64,000 nucleotides of DNA from Norana najaformis (lineage: Eukaryota; Annelida; Clitellata; Crassiclitellata; Hormogastridae), in NCBI GenBank assembly GCA_964023275.1, contig OZ029913.1, positions 41,053,757 through 41,117,756 of the forward strand, given 5' to 3'. Shown here in pieces: positions 1 through 11,341 of the stretch. Position 1 is the first letter of the stretch. Each line of letters opens with the position of its first letter. The notes below the pieces were generated by a model. It had not been told where the DNA came from. It saw nothing but the letters and a program-made list of their open reading frames with translations, and ran no database searches. The position numbers and the translations under genes are program-made.

Positions 1-184
1 CACAACGGCAGCCATTGTTAGCACAAGTCGTAACTCCCCCGCTAGTCTCTCCACAGTTCTCCCCTTCTTCGTCATCTTCGTCGCCCCCCGTAAACCCATC
101 ATCCGTAGCATCCTGCTGACCAGCACGGGCCCCGTCCCTTCCCGCACCTCCTTTAGTCCGATATGCTGCTCTTCCTGCATCCAT
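1..184 (-). CDS. Possible 5' end of an unidentified gene, running off the left edge
   Basis: An ATG at 184-182 opens a frame that stays open to base 1 (61 codons) and leaves the window. The predicted N-terminus is rich in Gly/Ala, then acidic (several Asp/Glu in a row), then has closely spaced cysteines (TTCANNGCRC) next to the edge. A TATA-like sequence lies about 120 bases upstream on the same strand, and the first 250 bases are GC-richer than what follows. I do not recognise the protein. The plus strand is also open here for about 98 codons (2-292), so the strand is not certain. The Kozak context is ordinary (G at +4 only). Confidence 0.3.
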   Translation of the reverse strand, partial: MDAGRAAYRTKGGAGRDGARAGQQDATDDGFTGGDEDDEEGENCGETSGGVTTCANNGCRC

Positions 185-300
185 GAAACGTCTGAACAAC
201 GCCTTCGACTAACGATCAACCCGCAAACTGCCGATGTAGGCCGCGTACTACACTGCGTACTTGCAATGCAAACTATGGTGCAACCTTCTTAGCCGAACAT

Positions 301-312
301 ATTATATATAAA
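301..312 (-). promoter_or_regulatory. TATA-box candidate for the left-edge gene
   Basis: Read on the minus strand this is TTTATATATAAT, about 120 bases upstream of the candidate ATG at 184. Position and sequence suit a core promoter, but AT-rich runs are common here, so the call depends on the gene being real. Confidence 0.25.
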
Positions 313-524
313 CCGACTCAGCTGAGTGTACAGTCAAGCAGTGCACCTACCGCCTGCGGTCAGCGGCCTTGGTCACAGTTTATGGGCCGCTTCCGAAATT
401 GATATGTTCACAATTTTGCGTATATAAAATGTAAATTAACTTAAGCCACTCCCTCTTCCGTAGTGTTCTTCCCCACAGAGGATATGCGATTATTTTTATT
501 TTATCTATAACGTCTGTCAAATTC

Positions 525-526
<2 letters not shown>

Positions 527-559
<33 letters not shown>
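527..559. repeat. (AT)n microsatellite
   Basis: Uninterrupted AT dinucleotide run of about 33 bases. The short ORFs across it are artefacts. Confidence 0.9.
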
Positions 560-561
<2 letters not shown>

Positions 562-599
562 TATTCATCGTTTTTATTCACATCAGCCATATTGCATAG

Positions 600-646
600 A
601 TTTTATCTAGTGCGTACTGCGCACTAGATATTGCGCACTAGATAAA
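600..646. repeat. Palindromic triple repeat (CGCACTAGATA)
   Basis: TTTATCTAGTGCG at the left end is the exact reverse complement of CGCACTAGATAAA at the right end, a 13-bp stem. A third copy of CGCACTAGATA lies between them. The middle and right copies are direct repeats. No gene overlaps it. Confidence 0.7.
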
Positions 647-1019
647 TAAAAAATAATAATAATCGGGTGTCCCCTATGAGCTTCCGTATTTCTGGCCTTC
701 GTCTGTCCGTCTGTCTGTCTGTCAAAGAAAATCTCAATATCACATTGGCAGAAGATTCTTCGGTTTTCAAAGAAGCTACCCTTGCTCAAGGTTGACTGTA
801 AAACCCATCCATGCTGAACCCGTTAAAATCGTGTACTCTCAAAATATCGCGCCGTACAACCATGCGCGGAATATCCCACTCACGTTCTCGCTTTTTCTCT
901 TAACCTTTGTACATTTGACCCGCTACGAAATGGGTGGCCGACAGGTAGAGCTCGTGGCCTGTTATCGGTGCTGTTCGGATTCCAATTCCGGTGGGGGGTT
1001 GACAGTTTCCGACACTTTT

Positions 1020-1190
1020 ATCTCTCTCATTCTGGACTCTACCTCCACCCACACCTTTACTACTAATTATCCTGTCCGCAACTTAGATGTGATGCTCTTC
1101 GACCAAGCCTTCAATTTTTCTGATCATATCACCCATCTCTCCCACTCTTGCTTCCTACATATCCGTGACATTCGCACAAGCCATCAATCG
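1020..1190 (+). mobile_element. LINE relic, late reverse-transcriptase region
   Basis: One frame reads VRNLDVMLFDQAFNFSDHI followed by THLSHSCFLHIRDIR. This matches the segment after the palm domain of CR1/L2-like reverse transcriptases (typically VRNLGV-FD--L-FSDHI----K-CF-HIR-LR-IR). Only about 55 codons are recognisable, with no ends. It is a short fossil. Confidence 0.5.
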
Positions 1191-1199
1191 TTGATGGGT

Positions 1200-4100
1200 T
1201 GCTTCAAATGAAAAATTTCGCAGTCAGGAATCAGACATAATCCGATGTCGAAATCCCATCACCGACTGATAGCTTGCGTGTTATGATAACGGCGCTATAG
1301 GTTCTAGATTTAGATGTCAGATTTAATTATTTTTGACAGAAAGACAGATTGATAGACTGAAAAAATAGCGCTAAATAAGCACACATTAAGGCGCCGTATA
1401 GAAGCAGAGTCATATGATAGCGTATTTCCGCTTGCACAACCAAGTGAAATCGTCACGTGGGTATACATGTGAACTTTTACGCGCTCCCACTCACAGTCAA
1501 GTGGGTATTCAGAGACCTATCTGGAGAGGCGTATCTCGCTAGTCTAGCTAGACCTGCAATAGGTCACATCAGTGGTGCGATTAGTTGACCCAGATATTAC
1601 GCCAAAGCTCAACGGCTTACTAGTCAGCTGATCTGCTGACAATATCCAGGCATTCTTTGTTCCGTCTGTGCCTCCACGATTAGGCGCAACAAGGGTCAAG
1701 GCCGTCAGGTCACTGTTCTGTCTCTGTGTGCCTGTGACTATTATCCTTCCAGTTTATGCCCTATGTAGGCCTACCGACCCATCATACTTGTGGCATTAGA
1801 GCCATCGGGTTGATTTACCCAAAATGACTTTAAACCCGTATCGCAGTGCAGTAAGACTTCTCGCAGTACCAACACATTATCTTTCGAGTACCCGCGGTAC
1901 CTCACAACAGGACATGATTAAATTAATAACAGCTCATAATTCGTCCATCACTGAAATAAAATATTTATTATTTATAGATCCTATCTACGGACAAGCACTG
2001 TGGCCGTTTCGCCCCACGTAACCGATTTTTAAAGCCGACTCTGCAACTACACTGTATGATTGGCGAAAATCTGACCAGCTAACCCCCACAACGTAACAGG
2101 CCTGGCTAGCTACTTCGGTTAACGCGTACATCAAGACGCCTCAGCGTCAGCGCGAGGATGCCGGTTTGCGTCCCGGACGTGGCTTATTTCAGAAATTTGG
2201 ATCTCGGGCTAGCACGTTGTAAGTTGCACAATCTATCACTTCCAGGAGTGATGTAATCATTTAACTGAACAATTTAGTGACTTTGCAAATGCATCAACAT
2301 TGTAGCATAACTCCTCAAACACTCCCCAACAAGGCATGGCCACCGTGAATGTGAATTTTTTGGCTTCAAAAGACCGCCTCTGGTGATGCCGCTAAGAAAT
2401 TCCGCAGCTTCTCTGTGTTGGGTCTTCAGTTTCTGTATACTGTATTCTGGGTTGTCTTCACTGATCAAAGATTGCAAGGCGGTGAAGGCCGCTTTAAGAC
2501 TAATGCCTTACAAACTCTTTCAGTAAAATCTCTTTCAACACTACAACTGAAAATTATTACTAACCTAAAATTCTAAACCAACTACGCCAAATAAAACTAG
2601 ACCTATTTACAAAATTATCTATGGTAAATTCTTATGAAAAATAACAGCAAATTCTCTGTACGGTTGATTATACAGTATACTCTGTAAGCAAATTACTCTG
2701 TTAGGCATGCGTGGTTAGAACGAAAACGGACTCATAACTGAACCGCGGTCCACCACTACCCAGCCGACCTCGTACCGTAAAGTGAGGTACAAACTGCGGG
2801 CGACCTAGTTCTCCATCTATCAAGTCCTCCTTGCCTCGTGTCATGCACGACAGCCCGAATATGTGCGGGAGATTGGGATGGTTTGCCAAATGATTGATAT
2901 GCTTAGCCTGGGCCTGGGATTCCTGATGTTGAGACCGCCGATGTTGCTCTAGGGATCATATCCACAAGTGTGAGTGTTGACGTTATGCGTGTAATGTGTC
3001 AAGGCCTATATTCGGCTTTCTAACTGGAAGAAAACAAAAGCTTAAACGTCGGCCTACATCCCAAGATGACAACCAGATCGTAAACGTAATCCCGAGATTT
3101 CTACAGCGCCCAACGAGGGACGGGAACCAGCTTATTCACAGACGCTCAGTCAAAACAAAATCGAAAGGCAAGTGTTCGGTTCCTTGTCAAGATCCAAGAG
3201 TCAGGGGAGAGAGCGTGGCAGCTACAGTGGGTGATGGATGCTTGGGATTGGAGTGGAAAGAGAGATACGAGGAAGAAGGGGAGAAGATGGAGAATAACCT
3301 CCATTTCAATCCAGGGTTCTGTAAAAATTGGGTCGGGTCTGAGCTGGCTTCCAGCCGATCTGATGACCTGTGTGGCTGAAAGTCTCTGTCTGCCTGTAGC
3401 TAAATATGTAGCTCATTTATCTGTCTTACTGTCTACCTACCTACCTACGCAATGGTAGTCCAAAAAGTGGGTATAAGGGTACCTCCTGAAAAATGCGCCT
3501 CTAATATACAATGTTTGAAATGTTTTATTCTTTATCAATAATTCAGCAACTCAGCACAAATAAGACCAATAATCACATAAAATTAATTTTTTAACAAATA
3601 CCAAATAAAAACGACTATTGCAAACATACAACAATATCAACAAAGGAAGCAGAAAACATAAATTTGACGGCAGAACATCAGCATCAAAATAATTCAACAC
3701 CTTTATCCACATCTTCTTAAAACTAAGAAACATTTTTAAGAAACCAAGATGCAGAGTGGTGAAGGAATTTTGCAGCAAAAAGTACACAAAAAGACTAAAG
3801 CAGGCTACCAGAATCTGTCTAAATCCTGTGACAAAGAAAAGCCAAAGCTTAATAATAAATGCCAAAAACATTCACTACAAAGAATTTCTCACCAAAATCA
3901 GTTGACCTTGAAACAGGGAAAAGCTTTTTTATCTTGATTGGAAGGCACTGAAGCTTTAACTTAATCATGGACATCATAGATTCATAATGCAGAGATGAGT
4001 TTTTACAGATGTCGGCTCAACCTGTAAGTGGAGCTAAATAATTAACTTTGTTACAACAGTTTGACCCAAAATGCCCAAAGTCAACAGTGCCAACAAAAAT

Positions 4101-4320
4101 GAAGATGCATTTGTAACATAACAACGTAGCAACATCAACCAACTATACATACCAACCACTGATGACTACAGTAATGTAACAAACAAAATTTGTGTGTAAA
4201 TGTCCCTATGGCTGACCAACACGTGAAACAGCATTCACAACAATCAATCGCTCTTTGACCATAAATGGCTCGGCTACCTCATTCAGTTATAGAAAATGTT
4301 TTGTCAGAATTAATGTAAAA
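1200..4320. other. Intergenic stretch without a recognised gene
   Basis: No reading frame here shows a known domain or a convincing splice pattern. A 67-codon minus-strand frame at 2274-2477 contains RGGLLKP and could be a scrap of a DNA transposase, but this is too weak to annotate. From about 3.5 kb the DNA becomes markedly AT-rich, like the flanking introns and UTRs to the right. Confidence 0.5.
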
Positions 4321-4321
4321 A

Positions 4322-4392
4322 TGCAGCATGGTAGACTAGTGGTTGAAAGACTATCAACCCAGAGTTAATGGGTTCAAAATGACTCAATACGG
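4322..4392 (+). mobile_element. tRNA-derived SINE head (fragment)
   Basis: TGGTAGACTAGTGGTTGAAA resembles a tRNA A-box region, and GGGTTCAAAAT about 35 bases later resembles a B box, as in the polymerase III promoter of tRNA-derived SINEs. No clean cloverleaf can be drawn, so this is not a tRNA gene. The SINE body after it is not clearly delimited. Confidence 0.4.
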
Positions 4393-5248
4393 CTCCCATA
4401 AGCAGCATTTAAAGAGGTTTAAACAAAGAATAGTTGTTCTTGTTCACTACATTAATCTAAAACAATCTTTAAATCACATACATGTAATTAACAATAAGAC
4501 CTTCACAAGAATCAGTAACATGTTGTATCAGCGCCAGACAATTTCTTCCTAAGTCAGCTGAGGTACACAAGATGAGGGGTATAAGCCAGAATGTCGTATC
4601 AGTGATTTTTTCCCAAAAAAGGGGTTTTGACAGAAATTGGATTGAGTGACATCAAAGAAGCTTGTGCCAGAAGGCCGTATCTACATGGCTTCATTAAAGA
4701 CTAGTTGGTGCAAAGATACAACACAAATTATGGGTTAAAAAATCTATGGCATAACGATATAAAACTATGGATATGGTGTGTATTATTTCATTTGCAACTA
4801 GTAGTCCTGCCAGATGGTTAACCATCTTGAAGGTACACATCCATGTAGCAAAACAATTATTGCCAAATTTGCAGATTATTTCATGCCAAATTGCTCCATG
4901 TCTCAGATACGTCTCTTGCTAGAAGGGTGTATCTTGTCACATTTTGACAAATTTCACCTAGTTAACACATTATGTGTAAACAATACAATGCATGTCTTAA
5001 TTTTCAAGAGGATTGTCATTATTCAGCATTTTGCTAAAAATAAATTTCACTGTTTAAGAAACAAATGATTAATGCAAATTTTTCTACCGAAATTTTCTGT
5101 TTCTGTGTTTTTCGTAAAATGATGTAAAACTTTGATGCGATGATCTGGTTATACATGTACCTCTAAGAGAGTAGAACCTACTGAAATCGTTCCGTGCAAA
5201 ACACCATACACAATTCAAACAAATTCAAGATACACCTAACATTGATGA

Positions 5249-8216
5249 TCAACTCTGCTCAACGTTCTGTTTCTCTCCTACAACAGCCGAAGTCTCGTTT
5301 AGATGAACTGCTTCTTGTTCATCAAGGTTCTCCAACAGCTTTGCCTTCCATCTTCCGACAAAGAAGAACAGAAGGAGAAAAAGCGCAATATGCAGCAATG
5401 ACGCTACCACAAGGATGTACACCATCCACATTGGGGACACAGCATCAAATAGCTGCCCAACAAGGAGTGGCCCAGTCATTCCGCCAACTGCTCCTCCAAC
5501 TAAGAGCACCGAAGCCACACGCCCCGTTATTGGAACAGACTCAGAAACCCAGAGGACCATGGCAGCGAATGTGCTTGACATGCCAAAGCCAGAAAGAACA
5601 GCAGACATCCACATGACCCCCTCGTAAACGTTGACAAAGAGCAGTAGAACGTAGGCCATGGCTGTCAGCATGAGGTTCATGACTACCATAGTGCGTGGCT
5701 TTAGAACAGCTGAAAGCGGAATGCCGATGACACGACCAGCAAAATGCATCCCATAAAACAATCCCATGAGCAGAGTAGCATAATGTACGCTCCAGCCGAG
5801 GTGTTTGATAACAAATGCTGTGAAGTAGGCTAGTGGCAAACCTTCAATGTAAATATAGAGAAAGTAGAACATAAAAAGCATGAACATGAATGTCATCAAC
5901 AGACAGTTCTCTCGCTGTTTCTGAGATTTTGTTCTCGACGACTTAATTCCATCTGCAGCTTTGGGAATCTTCGGCATAATGATTGGCAAACCCTCGTAGA
6001 AGTAGAGAACCAGGAATAAAATGCTTGAGCACAATATTAAACAACCAATAGTTAGATAAGCAAATCGTGCCATTGCAATGCCTGCCAGCTGTTCTTCAAA
6101 AAGTGTAGATGTTTCAGGTTTTGCCGATGAGAAAGTGACATTATCCATTCCTGTCTCATTCACGTTTGTCGTTGTACTGTTTACCAAATTTTCTGGTGAA
6201 TTACTGGAGGCGAGCTCAACAAGAAATGGCCGAATAACAAACGGCCCAATGGTTGCTCCAAGCGACCAGATTGCATGCGCTGCCTGCAGCATCGGTTCTT
6301 TGAGTCGATGATTCTGCCAGAGGCTGATGCAGTACGACTGACCGGCTGAAAGACAAAAAATCTCCAATGCATTCTGTTTTAGCCAAATGTAATAATGCAC
6401 TGTAACATTTAAGCAAAAATACTGCTTCAATGCAAGAAAATATCTGCTAACATTTTGCTGTTAATAAAGTGCTACAATATTTTGTAATCTTGTCACAGCA
6501 TCTTATACTGTAACTTACACAGTACACAGAAACTCACGAGGACATTTAACAAAAATCCAGGACATTTTATAACAATTCACAATCACTAGTGCTGGGTCAT
6601 TCGCTAAGAAGTCGTGTAAAGAATTACAGGTAGTTTAATTACTGATATCACATTTGAACAATAAAATACAATTTTAAATTTGAACACTCATTTTATTACA
6701 GTAACTTTTACCATATGATTTTGTTACAGTAAAACAGCACAGGACACTGTACAGTTGCATAGCATATGCTGCAAAATTGCAAAATCAGACTACAAACTTA
6801 AAGCATAAAGAACACATAAAAACCAAAAACTGATAACGATGCTGTGATACTTAGAAAAACCAAAGCCAAAACCAAACCACCTTGAAAAAGCAAGAAAGAA
6901 CAAAAAACTGACTTTAAAAACCATTATTGACCCAACCTAATACTCACACTCTACAAAGGACATGCAAGATGGAAAGGTTCAGTTCTGAGTCTGCCTTAAG
7001 ATGCTAATACACATGTAGTTTCAAATACCATGACCGTCATTCAATATGGTTTTCAACCTCTGACAGAATGAAAGAAGAGCTACTAATCACCAATTCCAAA
7101 GTAACTGAGATTCATGTAAGTATGCATTTACTGCATTAGAAAATTCACGCTACTACTCACCGGCATCAATGAATCCCATTGATAAACCTTGCAATGACAT
7201 GACCGCCATGAAAGCGTATATATTTCCAACAAAGCCTGATGAGATTGTCATTATTCCCTCCAGTAAAACGCAGAAAGAAAATGCAAATTCTTTATTCGCA
7301 CGGTCGTAAACAAGTCCACAGATGAGACCGCCAAGAATGTAGCCAATGGCATTAGTGGTAAACGTAAATGCAAGGGTATGAGTGTTTGTGTTCAATATGT
7401 ACTCCATGTGAACAATTGATAGGCCCAAAATGGGAGCTGTTAATCCCTGAAAAAAATTAAAACAAAACCACAAAATGAATATCGAGTACAGAAACATCGG
7501 TTCGTGTTGAGAATGAAAAAATGTATACTGAAAAGGGTTATAATAACACAGAAACAATTCAAATATCTAGGAATTTACAAAGTTAAAGGAATAATATATT
7601 AACAAAGACTGAGTTAATTTAGGGGATGAGTTTTACACCAAAGCCAGAAGCAAAAAGCTGTGAGAATTTTTATTTTCTCTGCCCCTGTACACAAAGGTTG
7701 TTAGCAAGTTGACCCAGTCTTCTCTGCTTTGCTCTTTCGTCTACCATCAAGTGCACCTCAAATGTAATCATTTATGTCACAGTTTACTCAAAGGCGCTGA
7801 TGAAATGGAATTGATCAAGTACCTTTTTATCCTTGCAGGTCTCCAGTCAATCCCTAAACCTCAGGATTAGCCATCAAGTACGCTAACCATTAGAGCAATC
7901 AGGCAAACTTTTTAAAAAGTTTTATGGATTAATTGAATTTATGCATTATAGGTTATCATGCCTCAGAGTTATTATAATGACACTATAGAAGTTGCAGGAT
8001 CAAATCAGATTAGATTACAATGAATTATGCAAGTTTTAGAAGAGAGAACAACCTTACCAGACTACCAAAACTCAGATAAAGGGCTATTGTCTTCGCAACC
8101 CTGCATTTTGTGTTCTCCTCAACCACAATTTTTGGTTCAGTAGCCAATCCGTTGCAGATCTCGGCCTCTGAAACCGATTCCTGATTCGCCAAAGCCGTTT
8201 CGTCCGCCTTGTCCAT
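5249..8216 (-). CDS. MFS transporter, MFSD4 / sodium-dependent glucose transporter 1-like
   Basis: Three exons on the minus strand: 8216-8058, 7446-7161 and 6345-5249. Joined they give 1542 nt (513 aa), with GT-AG junctions in phases 0 and 1. The first ATG after an in-frame stop is at 8216. The cytoplasmic N-terminus (~45 aa) is acidic. Exon 2 carries the first membrane segments (GLTAPILGLSIVHMEYIL, then GYILGGLICGLVYDR) and ends in MGFIDA. Exon 3 opens GQSYCISLW then ATIGPFVIRPFL, the pattern after TM4 in MFSD4/NaGLT1 proteins. A loop with several N-x-S/T sites follows, then six more helices with GRVIGIPLS and FGMSSTFAAMVLWVSE. These proteins are plasma-membrane solute carriers; NaGLT1 moves glucose with sodium. 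The substrate here cannot be inferred. The short tail is hydrophilic. Length is normal for the family and no break was seen. Confidence 0.9.
7835..7912 (-). mobile_element. tRNA-derived SINE head in MFS intron 1
   Basis: On the minus strand, TTGCTCTAATGGTTAGCGTA looks like a tRNA A-box region and AGGGATTGACTGG lies at B-box distance. It is degenerate. It lies inside the first intron of the MFS transporter gene. Confidence 0.4.
7960..8025 (+). repeat. LINE/SINE 3' tail, CACTATAGAAGT...ATTAGATT type
   Basis: CACTATAGAAGTTGCAGGAT is followed by CAGATTAGATTACAA. The same tail type occurs at 15870-15925 (-), 34390-34480 (-), 56310-56385 (+) and 62055-62130 (+). It ends in short tandem units, as CR1/L2 elements and their SINEs do. 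Confidence 0.45.
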
Positions 8217-9075
8217 TGTGCCCAGCCAAGTGTCTGAGTCTGTCACCGGAATGCTTACACGTCAGAATTTCTTATCAGATGATTGCAACACAGAGCCGAC
8301 GAACTTGTCACAACCTTAAAATCACTGAGGCCTTGACAAGAGGCCTACAGTGCCGCATCATCTATAAATATATGCATATACAAATAAACGATATATACAT
8401 ACTCCATATGTATATACAAGTTGCGCGCACAAGCGCAATAAGTGTAAGTATACATGTGCCCTTTGAACTCCGTCATCTCACCTGTTGCCCACTGCTTTAA
8501 ACTACATCAACTAAACCAAAACTAAAATACTTTACTTAATTTTATGGTAGCGTCTGATTATTTTTATTAGCCGCTTAATAAAAAGGTGTTAGATAATTGC
8601 TACAAGAATGTATCAAAATCACGTTTAGAAAAGAACTTCTTAAGCTGTCTTATCTTGCATCCGCTCATGCACAATCTCAAGTTCGTATAATCACCAACGA
8701 TTTGCACAGTGGCACCACAGATTATCATATACTATATGTGGTGGCACCATGTTGCTTGACCTCTCTGAATTCATACCTGGCACCGAACTGACCAAACAAC
8801 CTGGCTTTTGTTGACTTCACTGGCATAGCGCCGGTTTTTAACCTGGTCTCCTTAACGCGGCTTACTTGTGGCACTTAGACATTTTCATGATTTATTTTTA
8901 CATGACAGACACAGATTTTATCCGATACTACACTCCATCTAGTGACGCTATTGTAATTACGCTATTATTATCGCCACCTATACGTCGACAAAGACACGAA
9001 TGTTACATAGCATAACCAGAGTTTAAACTTTGAAGTGGTTCAGACGACATGCAATCTGTATTCGAACCACGGCTA
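8217..9075. other. Upstream region of the MFS gene, nothing further recognised
   Basis: This region should hold the 5' UTR and promoter of the transporter gene. No clear TATA box or other motif stands out, and no coding frame is convincing. Confidence 0.4.
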
Positions 9076-9394
9076 AGTAGAGATGAGCATCGGGTCGGGT
9101 CGAATTCGTGTCGGGCCGAGAGGGTTTGGCCCGCATTTTTTTTAAATGTTGCTTTTCTCAGTCCTCGTGCAAAACTGTTGTCGCAATATTTTTCTATTAG
9201 ATTTTCTCATTTGGTTAGTTTAAGTGAGCATTTTAAACTAATACTGATACACTGAGGAAGTAATTACTGAGCATTAAACGATCTGCAGTTAACGACACAC
9301 CGCATACCGATTAGAGATAAGTATCGGACTGTGCCGAGCCAAGCCACAATTTTTACTACTCGGGACGGGCTAGGCCCTGCTCATCTCTATTGCA
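9076..9394. mobile_element. hAT-like MITE candidate
   Basis: The left end TAGAGATGAGCATCGGG recurs inverted at the right end (TAGAGATGAGCAGGGCC on the minus strand). Such ends resemble non-autonomous hAT elements. A third, direct copy of the head (TAGAGATAAGTATCGG) starts at 9313, so a smaller element may be nested inside. No transposase is present, and I could not find a matching 8-bp target duplication. Confidence 0.35.
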
Positions 9395-9465
9395 AATTAA
9401 CCACGACGGCTTAACAGCCATTCTTCCCAGCTTTTTCTTAGTTGTGATACTGAGGCAGTACCTAT

Positions 9466-9905
9466 TGTAACGACCCTCCCGGTTTGACTGAGGTCGTTGA
9501 TAGTTAAGGTACCTAAGGGTCAAGGTACCTAAAGGTTAAGGTCTATAATTAGGTCTAAGTGTACCTAAGGTCCATAGCTGAGACACCTAAGGGTCCCAAA
9601 GGTCTATAGCAAAGGTACCTAAAGTCCGTAGTAAATGTACCTAAAGTGGCCTATATAAAAGCGGGCGTCTGAGCGTTTAGAGTTCGTTTCTTGCGGCTTG
9701 AATTATAATTGCCGACGCTCAAGTGTCGTGCTTGCTGCAAATCTTACTGATTTTTAATGTGAAGGCTTCGTTAATATTATTCAGTCTTCTGCTGCACCAC
9801 GGGAGCGTTAACCTCAGAACGGGTGCTGGTTAGGTCATCCTGGTGTACGTTTGCACCATTTGGTCCGTTGGAATCATCGGTACCCCCCCCCCCAGTTCCG
9901 TTACA
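9466..9905 (+). mobile_element. Solo LTR of a Ty3/Gypsy-like fossil, whole
   Basis: A 440-bp unit starts TGTAACG and ends CGTTACA, the TG...CA form of an LTR with 7-bp inverted ends. It is flanked by an identical 4-bp duplication CTAT (9462-9465 and 9906-9909). A TATA box (TATATAAA, 9652-9659) lies mid-way, as expected at the U3/R border. The U3 part holds six imperfect copies of a unit around ACCTAA. No internal region or second LTR is attached, so this is a solo LTR left by recombination. The perfect duplication suggests it is not very old. Confidence 0.75.
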
Positions 9906-9959
9906 CTATAATGGCTATAGGCCTATTTCAGAGATTTAAATCTCCGGCCATCACAGTCC

Positions 9960-11035
9960 GTACACGGGGACCTTAATTGACGCCTAAGTCCATTCTTCCT
10001 TACTCACTTCCAATACCTTAACCCCATTTCATATGAAAATTCTGTTTCTTCTCCTCTAAAGCATCATTGTTTGTGTGCACTTTTCCAAATTAAATAGCAC
10101 CAACCAGTGCACAGACCGTTTGAATAATTCTTCTTAGATTCTCTTGCTGTATCTCTGCTGCTTCTCCACCCACCACTGCTCTACATAGTTTAATGCCATT
10201 TGTAAACTTTGAAATTTTAGAAAAGATCTCATCATCTATATCATTATTAGAAATTATGAACAGCAGTGGAACAAGCACTGATCCTTGTGGCACTCTGCTT
10301 AACACATCTGTACATCTAGAATGTTTGTCTTCCACGCCCACTTATTGTCCCCAGTCCGATAACCTGCTTTCAATCCATGTGAGTACCTTGCAGGTTTTTG
10401 GCCAGCCTCATACGAGGTACTTTGCCAAAAGCTATGGAAACTACATCCACAAGGTTTATCCTCGTCTATGCTTTCATAAACCTCCTCAAAGAATTGTAAA
10501 AAATGAGCAATCTCTTGTATATCCATGTTGACTGCTCTTTAATAAGTCATAATCATTTAAATGCACCATTATATTATCTTTAATAATTCTCTCAATGATC
10601 TTGCACACAACACTGACTGGTTAAACTGACTGGTCTCTTCTTGTATGGTTCACCTCTGTTTCCTTCAATGGCACCATGAGTGCATCTCTCCATTCCTGTG
10701 CTACCTCTCCATTCCACAATGATCCACCTACAGTATGGTCTACCTAAGATCTTTGCTAATTTCTCTCCAATTTCCTCTCACAGTTCATGCGAAAATTTCA
10801 GATGTAGATCATCTATACCTCGACTCTAATCAGTTTTCAACCTTTTTCAGCTGTTCCACCAGATTTCCTTTAGTAAACAATATCTGAGCCCAAACTTTTC
10901 CAATACTGCCTACAAATTTTTAATGGGCTCAGGGATGTTTGTTGTTCTTCCAAAGTAGATACTGATCTAAGTATTATTTCACTGAGCACTTCGTCATCTT
11001 CCATATCATCCACACTGACTTTTTTATTCAATCAT
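9960..11035 (-). mobile_element. LINE relic, CR1-like reverse transcriptase
   Basis: Several minus-strand frames in order give recognisable pieces of a non-LTR reverse transcriptase: DDEVL near 11030, then VVCKIIERIIKDNIM near 10600, HFLQFFEEVYESIDEDKP near 10500, RVPQGSVLVPLLFI near 10280 and SKISKFTNGIKLCRAV near 10190. The FADD catalytic box appears altered. The frame shifts several times and contains stops, so it is dead. The endonuclease and the true 3' end are missing. Its downstream end lies next to the solo LTR at 9466-9905. Confidence 0.8.
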
Positions 11036-11332
11036 ACAAAACAATTGAGATGACAACAAGGAGAAAAAACAAAAAGATCTGCTCCAAAGTCTAAACTTTT
11101 GGAACTACCCTTGACAATGGCAAGCACAGCAGAAAGTAAGACACTACAGAAGTCACAGGTTATTAGTAAAGCTGATATCCCAGGATCACCCTGGCCACTC
11201 AATCCTTGGAACAGGGAACCAGCCCACTGCAGACATTCTGATATACACTATCGAACCTTGCAAATTAATATAGCACATTACAACATAAAGAGACACGGAA
11301 ACCATCAAAGGTTTGATTTGTACTAAATTCAG

Positions 11333-11338
11333 TTTATT
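11333..11338 (-). terminator. Poly(A) signal AATAAA of SURF6
   Basis: On the minus strand AATAAA begins four bases after the TAA stop codon of SURF6. This implies a 3' UTR of only a few tens of bases unless a second site is used. Confidence 0.6.
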
Positions 11339-11341
11339 GCT

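Noticed and set aside
2274-2477. 67-codon minus frame with EFLSGITRGGLLKPKNSHSR, faintly like a P-element-type transposase end
   Set aside because: Only a handful of residues match, and no neighbouring frame continues the similarity.
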